Below the pieces are notes generated by a model that was given only the letters and a program-made list of their open reading frames with translations, searched no databases and was not told where the DNA came from. The translations under genes and the position numbers were made by a program. Of a stretch of 12,398 nucleotides of DNA, positions 1 through 4,679 are shown piece by piece (position 1 is the stretch's first letter; the number at the start of each line of letters is the position of its first letter). The stretch is from contig JANMRB010000149.1 of NCBI GenBank assembly GCA_031370825.1, positions 1 to 12,398 of the forward strand. Direction: 5' to 3'. Origin of the DNA: JAENVT01 sp031370825 (GTDB taxonomy: Bacteria > Actinomycetota > Acidimicrobiia > Acidimicrobiales > Ilumatobacteraceae).

Positions 1-318
1 GCTGCGCAGGGCCGTGTTACGCCGCTGCCGTTGTAGGCGGTCGATGCCGTCGTCGGTGTGGATGCGGCGTACTTCTTCGCGAACGGTGCGGGCGAACTCG
101 TCGCGGGGCAGCAGTGTCGCTGCTAACGCCAACACCTCACCCCGCTCGACAAGCCGGTCACGTTGATCCGCTGTCAATGGTCGCATCGCCCTGGTGACAA
201 CATCGATGTGGGCGCCGGACACCTGACCGGCCTCGAGCACGATTCCCATTTCAGGTATCGCTGCCACGGTGGCGGCGCGTTCGAAACCTTTCGACGCCTC
301 CGTCAGCGTCACCCGCCT
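1..318 (-). pseudogene. DUF222 (13E12 repeat) / HNH-endonuclease-family gene fragment, N-terminus missing, runs off left edge
   Basis: On the minus strand one frame stays open from about 318 to the window edge. Its product carries typical DUF222 signatures: an ARRV-TEAS-F-RA helix, then VLEAGQVSGAHIDVV, PLTADQRDRLVE, and the basic stretch DDGIDRLQRQRR just before the edge. DUF222 proteins are large multicopy actinobacterial proteins, often ending in an HNH nuclease domain; any such domain would lie outside the window. The usual N-terminal part is absent: about 20 nt further upstream this frame meets a stop codon (near 340), and that DNA codes in another frame for a lipoprotein. A GTG at 310-312 could start a shortened product, but it has no evident ribosome binding site. 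I read it as a 5'-truncated remnant. The family call is fairly secure; whether it is expressed is unknown. Confidence 0.7.
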
Positions 319-517
319 CGCGCATGCACGCCGCGTACTTCAACAAGGCATCCTGGGTGTTGACCGGCGACGTCGTGTCGGGGGAGGTTTCGCTGGTCGA
401 GCCCAGAGAAGCGACCTGGGCCGAGGCGTTGCTGCCGGAGCCGCAGGCCGTGGCCAGGAGGGCGACCGATATCCCGAGGACGGCGATCGACTGACGAGGG
501 TACATACGAATGTTCAC
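251..517 (-). CDS. Truncated secreted lipoprotein, C-terminus replaced by out-of-frame DUF222 sequence
   Basis: The 88-residue ORF begins with GTG at 517 (an internal ATG at 505 is an alternative). It has a lipoprotein signal peptide: a few basic residues, a hydrophobic run IAVLGISVALLA, and lipobox ATAC with the modified Cys at residue 25. A low-complexity Ser/Thr/Gly linker follows. Then comes ALLKYAACMREAG, the opening of a motif common in actinobacterial lipoproteins, where it normally continues as a Gly-Val-x-x-Pro-Asp-Pro type segment. Here the expected continuation is lost and the reading frame passes, shifted, through the DUF222 gene before stopping at 251. The visible protein is therefore only the exported N-terminus. 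It lies 70 bp downstream of the HEAT-repeat gene on the same strand. A short exported product could still be made, but a normal function is unlikely. Confidence 0.55.
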   Translation of the reverse strand: MNIRMYPRQSIAVLGISVALLATACGSGSNASAQVASLGSTSETSPDTTSPVNTQDALLKYAACMREAGDADGGVERFRTRRHRGSDT

Positions 518-587
518 GCCGTGATCGTGGATGTGCCCCGCTAAGGGCCTCTGGAGTTATCCCTAGAGTTTGGTGAGAACGGGGGCT

Positions 588-1175
588 TCAGTCGCTGCTC
601 GCTCGCACGACGTCTTCTGCGGCCTGACGGACCTGCCAATCGCGATCGGACAGTGCCGCTTGCAACGCTGCATCGACTTCAGGTCCCTCGAACGGAGCCA
701 GCGCCAGGACCGCCCGGCGTCGAACCGCGGGCTTGTCGGTGCATGCGTGAAGAATGGTTGCCAAGCCGCGAGGATCCCCTATCGCGCCGAGCGCAGCGGC
801 GCACGCTTCGCGCACGAGCGCATCGGCGGATGTCACGCCGAGCTCGATGAGCGTTTCCAGGACGTCGTCGTCGACCACTTCATGTTCACCACATGCCCAT
901 GCTGCGGCTTCGACGACGGTGACATCGGGATCGCGGAGAGCTCCACGAAGCGACACGTTCGGACGTTGTGCGCCGATCAGTGCCGCCCTGCGACGCACCG
1001 ACGCCACGCTGTCTATCAGCGCCGCGTCGAGATCGGAATCGGTCAGCGCCCCTAAGCGCAGCAGTGCACCGAGCCCCAGTTCTCGGGCGACCGGATCGTC
1101 GTCGGTCAGCGCTGCACGCGCCGCGACGGCATCGCCGGTGTGGCCGGCGACGGCGATCTCCCGCCAGCGCGTCAC
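588..1175 (-). CDS. HEAT-repeat protein (195 aa)
   Basis: The product consists almost wholly of short paired helices of HEAT / PBS-lyase type: ARAALTDDDPVARELGLGAL, then LIDSVASVRRRAALIGA, LRDPDVTVVEAAAWACGEH, LGVTSADALVREACAAALGAI and LSDRDWQVRQAAEDV. The repeated core is Asp-x-x-Val-Arg-x-x-Ala-Ala. Such proteins are usually scaffolds for protein contacts, and no catalytic residues are visible. I place the start at GTG 1175, whose bases overlap the TGA of the upstream membrane-protein gene (GTGA), with the purine-rich run TTGAAGAA just before it; this points to translational coupling. The frame stays open further upstream to 1496, but that stretch encodes Arg/His-rich sequence that shadows the membrane-protein gene. 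The partner cannot be told from the sequence; the coupled membrane protein is the obvious candidate. Confidence 0.8.
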   Translation of the reverse strand: MTRWREIAVAGHTGDAVAARAALTDDDPVARELGLGALLRLGALTDSDLDAALIDSVASVRRRAALIGAQRPNVSLRGALRDPDVTVVEAAAWACGEHEVVDDDVLETLIELGVTSADALVREACAAALGAIGDPRGLATILHACTDKPAVRRRAVLALAPFEGPEVDAALQAALSDRDWQVRQAAEDVVRASSD

Positions 1176-1492
1176 TTCTTCAACATGTGCGACAGCGTGA
1201 TCACGATCCACGACGCGCCCACGCCGACAAGGGTGGCGGCGACCATGCCGGTGAGGACGGCCATCGTGCTCCCCGCGACCAGAGCCCAGACCTTTCGCCA
1301 CCATTGCGTCCGCCGGTGCAACGGTGCTTCGGTCTCGATCACCCGTAGGCCGATCCTTGCGCGCCTGGGTAGGAGGGCGCGTGCCGGATTGGCCGTGGCT
1401 CTGGCAGGCTTGCGCCAACCTGCCGCAACCAATGCCAGAATGGCGAGGACGGCGATCCAAGCAGTAGCGATGGTGAGTTCCCTGGTCGACAC
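1172..1492 (-). CDS. Small membrane protein (106 aa), unknown function
   Basis: This is a short integral membrane protein. One hydrophobic helix spans residues 7-26 (TIATAWIAVLAILALVAAGW). A strongly basic loop covers residues 27-66. One long or two short hydrophobic helices occupy residues 68-103, rich in Ala, Val and Gly. The start is GTG at 1492. No Shine-Dalgarno is visible, but TACGAT, a good -10 hexamer, lies 10 nt upstream of the GTG, so the mRNA may be leaderless or nearly so. The gene ends in the GTGA overlap with the HEAT-repeat gene, so the two are probably made together. It is divergent from the protease gene, with only 16 bp between the start codons. I do not recognise the family. 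Confidence 0.65.
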   Translation of the reverse strand: MSTRELTIATAWIAVLAILALVAAGWRKPARATANPARALLPRRARIGLRVIETEAPLHRRTQWWRKVWALVAGSTMAVLTGMVAATLVGVGASWIVITLSHMLKK

Positions 1493-1502
1493 GCAAGAAT
1501 CA

Positions 1503-1508
1503 ATCGTA
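1503..1508 (-). promoter_or_regulatory. Candidate -10 element (TACGAT) for the membrane-protein/HEAT pair
   Basis: TACGAT on the minus strand ends 10 nt before the GTG at 1492, the spacing expected for a leaderless or near-leaderless transcript, which is common in actinobacteria. I see no good -35 hexamer 16-18 nt further upstream. That region would lie inside the first codons of the divergent protease gene. Confidence 0.3.
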
Positions 1509-2738
1509 ATGGAGCCACGTGCCGAGGTGCGGTCGTTGAGCCGCCGTCACCTCTTCTGGGCCGTCCCGCTCGCCGTCATCGGGTTCCTTGGGTTGGGCGC
1601 AGTCGCGGTTGCCGGCCTCCTGCCGAGCAAGCTCGTTGCCAGCAAACGAGATTGCGTGGCGCGCGATGCCAACAACGTGTGCACGAAGAACGGGGCATCG
1701 GAGAAGGTCCAGTTCGCGATCGTTCCCGCCGATGCGCAGCCGGTCGAGCCGCGTCTCGAGATCAAGGGCCCGCCGACCTACGACAGCAAGGGCCAGCTGT
1801 TGTTCGTCACCGTACGCTCTCCCGAGCTCAGCATCTTGGAGTGGTGGGTCGGGCGCGACAACCCTGCCGTCGACCCGAAGAGCTACGCCGACCTCTTTGC
1901 AGTCGAGACCCCGGAGCAACAAACCCAGCGCGGCCAACGCGACATGCGTACGGCCAAGGAGACCGCTGAGTTCGTTGCCCTGAAGCGGTTGGGCTTCGAT
2001 GCCAAGTTGACGCCTGGCGAGGTGATCATCGACGAGTTGGTGTGCTTGAAGGCCAGCGACGACGGGCGATCCTGCGTCGAGTCGGCGCCGTCCGACAAGG
2101 TGCTCGATCCTGGCGACAAGCTGTTGAAGGTCGACGACACGCCGCTCAGCACCGTCGACGATCTGGCACCGATCCTGGCCGAGCACAAGCCGGGCGACAA
2201 GGTCCAGGTCGACTACGAGCGCGACGGCAAGCCGGGCAGCGGAGAGATCGAACTGATCGCCGCACCGGACGAGCCCGAGCGCACGATCGTCGGGTTCCTA
2301 CCCAGCGACACGGCGACGATCAGCCTTCCCGCGGACGTCACGATCAACATCGACACCGAGTCGATCGGCGGTCCTTCCGCTGGGTTGGCGTTCACCTTGA
2401 CCTTGATCGACCAGTTGTCCCCCGGCGATCAGGTGGGTGGCAAGCCCATCGCCGTCACCGGAACGATCAACATCAATGCCCAGGTCGGTGCAATCGGCGG
2501 GTTGTCGTCGAAGGCCTCGGCCGTTCTGCAGTCGGGAGCTAAGTACTTCCTCGTCCCCACCGCGCAGGGCGAGGCCGACATCGCGAAGGCACGCAAAGTG
2601 GTCGGCGACGCGGTCGAGCTCATCCCGGTCGCAACACTCGATGAGGCGTTGGCTGCGCTGAAGCGAATCGGCGGCGATCCACTGTCGCCCGTCGAGACCC
2701 CGACGACGGATTCCGTGCCCGCGACCACCGCCCCGTAG
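1509..2738 (+). CDS. Membrane-anchored PDZ / Lon-like (S16) serine protease, YlbL/Rv3194c type
   Basis: This is a probable Ser-Lys protease acting outside the membrane (409 aa). After a basic N-terminus, one membrane helix spans residues 15-38. An extracytoplasmic region with Cys pairs C49/C58 and C179/C189 follows. A PDZ domain lies at about 190-265 (VLDPGDKLLKVDDTPLSTVDDL). The C-terminal Lon-type proteolytic domain has the nucleophile Ser290 in ESIGGPSAG and the Lys335 partner in GAIGGLSSKAS, 45 residues apart as in Lon (43 in E. coli). There is no ATPase domain, as expected for the YlbL/SepM group, whose members trim extracellular peptides. The tail is Pro/Thr-rich. I chose ATG 1509; GTG 1527 is possible, and the open frame back to 1140 shadows the opposite genes. 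A DivIVA-like gene follows after 68 bp, then UPF0182, the neighbour in mycobacteria as well. Its substrate is unknown. Confidence 0.88.
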   Translation: MEPRAEVRSLSRRHLFWAVPLAVIGFLGLGAVAVAGLLPSKLVASKRDCVARDANNVCTKNGASEKVQFAIVPADAQPVEPRLEIKGPPTYDSKGQLLFVTVRSPELSILEWWVGRDNPAVDPKSYADLFAVETPEQQTQRGQRDMRTAKETAEFVALKRLGFDAKLTPGEVIIDELVCLKASDDGRSCVESAPSDKVLDPGDKLLKVDDTPLSTVDDLAPILAEHKPGDKVQVDYERDGKPGSGEIELIAAPDEPERTIVGFLPSDTATISLPADVTINIDTESIGGPSAGLAFTLTLIDQLSPGDQVGGKPIAVTGTININAQVGAIGGLSSKASAVLQSGAKYFLVPTAQGEADIAKARKVVGDAVELIPVATLDEALAALKRIGGDPLSPVETPTTDSVPATTAP

Positions 2739-2792
2739 CCGACTCGCCACGCCGCGTCAAGGGATTGCCACTATTTCCGTGGTGTCCCGACC

Positions 2793-2798
2793 TACGAT
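2793..2798 (+). promoter_or_regulatory. Candidate -10 element (TACGAT) for a leaderless DivIVA-like mRNA
   Basis: TACGAT ends 8 nt before the ATG at 2807, and there is no Shine-Dalgarno before this ATG, so transcription would begin at or next to the start codon. TTGCCA at 2765-2770 resembles a -35 box but is 22 nt away, too far for a standard promoter. The hexamer is identical to the one before the GTG at 1492. Confidence 0.35.
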
Positions 2799-2806
2799 TG
2801 TGCCCA

Positions 2807-4669
2807 ATGGCACTTTCGTTTTCACGTCCTGATCCGTCGTCGCCCGACGCGGTGGCCTCGGCTTCGTTCTCGACGTCGCGGCGCGGGTACGACCAGTCCG
2901 AGGTGCGCGATCTGTTGCGAATGGTCGCCGCCGAGATGGCGCGGCTGCAAGAGCGGGAGAAGTTCCTGGAGCGCGAGGTCCGCACCGCGCAACGCGGCTT
3001 GACCAACCCGGCCATTGCACTCGACGAAGAAGTCGTCACCCGCATGCTCGGCGAAGAGGCCGCGCGCATCCTGCAGACAGCGCGCGAGGCCGCATCGCAG
3101 ATCAAGCTTCGCACGGAGGATGCCGCATCGCGCATGCTGCGCGAGGCCACCGACGAGGCGCAACGGTTGCGCGAAGAGGCCGAGGTCGAGGCCGCTCGGC
3201 GCCGGCAGGATGCGTCGGCCGATGCCGAATCCGAATTGGTCATGGCCAAGCAGCAGGGCCGCGAGATGGTCAACGAAGCGCGCGCCTACCGCGAGCGTGT
3301 CCTCAGCGAACTTGCCCGCCGTCGCGAGTTGGCCCGCCAGCAGATCGAACAGTTGATGCACGGGCGCGACCGTCTTCTGCAGGCGTTCGAGCGCTCTCGG
3401 CTGGTCGCTGTCGACGTGATGGCCGAGCTGACCCCATTGGGCGAGCCGTCCGAGTACGTCAACCTGGCGCCCACCACGGGTCCCGTGCCCCTGATGGTCC
3501 CCAACCAGCGCCCGTCACAAGAGCCTGAGCAGGATCTGCCGATCGCGGTCACGGTCGTCGAGGTCGATGACGAGTCAGCGAACCCACCGGCCGAGGTCGA
3601 CGAGATCGTCCCGATCGAGATCGCTGAGCTCGAACCGGTCGAAGATGCCGACAACACCGTGCTGCTGATGCGCGAGACGCACGAGGTGCATGATCACGAC
3701 GACGATGACGATGCGCGCAAGGCCGCCCCGGTGGTCGCACTGTTCGGCGGTGACGACGACGACGAGACCGGATCGATCGATGGCCCAACTGCCACGGTCG
3801 ACGATCTGTTTGCGCGCATGCGCGCGGCACGCGCCGAATCAGTCGCCGAGCGCGCCCAGCAGGAGGAAGCCGCCGAGGACCCCGCCGCCGACGTCGCAAC
3901 CGAGACGGACGAAGCGACGACGTCGCTGACGATCGTCGAAGACCTCGCCGTCTTCCAGGCATCCCCCGAGGCACCGTTCGTCGAAGAAGCGCTCGACGAT
4001 TCGTCCTTCGGCCAGCGCGACGCCTCGTTGACGCCGCTCATCGTGGCGTGTGCCCGCAAGCTGAAGCGCGTGCTGGCCGACGAGCAGAACGAAATCCTCC
4101 ACGCCCTACGACGCAAGGAGCCGGTGAGCAACCTCGACACCATGCTGCCGTGGCAGACCGAGCAAGCGTCTCGATACGGGGCGGCCATCACGTCGGAGCT
4201 CGAGAAGGCTGCGCTGCTCGGCGCGGCCAGCATCGACAGCGGCACCACGAAAGAGCACAAGGCCGACATCAATCGCAATGGTGCGACCAAGGCTGCGATC
4301 GAGGCGTTGACGACCAAGATCGTCGTGCCGCTGCGCGTGCGGTTGGAACGCTCGGTCAACGACGCGGCGGGCGACAACGAAGAGCTCGCCAACATGGTGC
4401 GCGGCATCTATCGGGAATGGAAGACACAGCGCATCGACGAGCACCTCGACGATGTGGCTCGCGCCGCCTTCGGTCGTGGAGCGTTGGCCGCGGTTGTGCC
4501 GGGAACCAAGATCTGCTGGATGGTCGATCCACACGGTCCGGCATGTCCGGATGCCGAGGACAACGCCCTTGCCGGCGAAGTCGCCGCCGGGCAACCGTTC
4601 CCCACTGGCGACACCTGCGCGCCCGCGCACGAGGGTTGCCGCTGCATGCTTGCACTAGCGCCCCGCTAG
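2807..4669 (+). CDS. DivIVA-like coiled-coil protein with Mu-F/gp7-like cysteine-rich C-terminus (620 aa)
   Basis: The N-terminus (about 20-58) has the DivIVA signature SFSTSRRGYDQSEVRDLL followed by a helix. DivIVA proteins bind curved membrane and organise polar growth or septation. A long charged coiled coil runs to about 215. Residues 230-400 are an acidic, probably disordered linker with Asp/His clusters (EVHDHDDDDD at 293-302, GGDDDDE further on). From about 408 a folded helical domain begins with LTPLIVACARKLKRVL, and the tail (568-620) has C570, C580, FPTG, C604, H608, and CRC at 611-613. This W-D...C-P-D...G...FP-G...H-x-x-C-R-C pattern resembles the end of phage Mu-F/SPP1-gp7 morphogenesis domains. 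ATG 2807 was chosen over TTG 2765 because DivIVA homology starts just after it. It sits between protease and UPF0182 genes, 10 bp before the latter. The two-part architecture is seen; envelope function is inferred. Confidence 0.8.
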   Translation: MALSFSRPDPSSPDAVASASFSTSRRGYDQSEVRDLLRMVAAEMARLQEREKFLEREVRTAQRGLTNPAIALDEEVVTRMLGEEAARILQTAREAASQIKLRTEDAASRMLREATDEAQRLREEAEVEAARRRQDASADAESELVMAKQQGREMVNEARAYRERVLSELARRRELARQQIEQLMHGRDRLLQAFERSRLVAVDVMAELTPLGEPSEYVNLAPTTGPVPLMVPNQRPSQEPEQDLPIAVTVVEVDDESANPPAEVDEIVPIEIAELEPVEDADNTVLLMRETHEVHDHDDDDDARKAAPVVALFGGDDDDETGSIDGPTATVDDLFARMRAARAESVAERAQQEEAAEDPAADVATETDEATTSLTIVEDLAVFQASPEAPFVEEALDDSSFGQRDASLTPLIVACARKLKRVLADEQNEILHALRRKEPVSNLDTMLPWQTEQASRYGAAITSELEKAALLGAASIDSGTTKEHKADINRNGATKAAIEALTTKIVVPLRVRLERSVNDAAGDNEELANMVRGIYREWKTQRIDEHLDDVARAAFGRGALAAVVPGTKICWMVDPHGPACPDAEDNALAGEVAAGQPFPTGDTCAPAHEGCRCMLALAPR

Positions 4670-4679
4670 TCTCGCCGGA

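Noticed and set aside
570..1055. Plus-strand ORF of 161 aa
   Set aside because: Fully antisense to the HEAT-repeat gene and without domain features.
1176..1496. Upstream extension of the HEAT-repeat frame
   Set aside because: The extension is Arg/His-rich shadow sequence over the membrane-protein gene; the GTGA overlap gives a better start.
1140..1508. Upstream extension of the protease frame
   Set aside because: It lies antisense to the membrane-protein gene and its sequence is unlike an N-terminus; the basic segment plus membrane helix begins after 1509.
3694..4407. Minus-strand Ser/Ala-rich ORF of 237 aa
   Set aside because: Low-complexity shadow of the DivIVA-like gene, produced by GC-rich codon bias.
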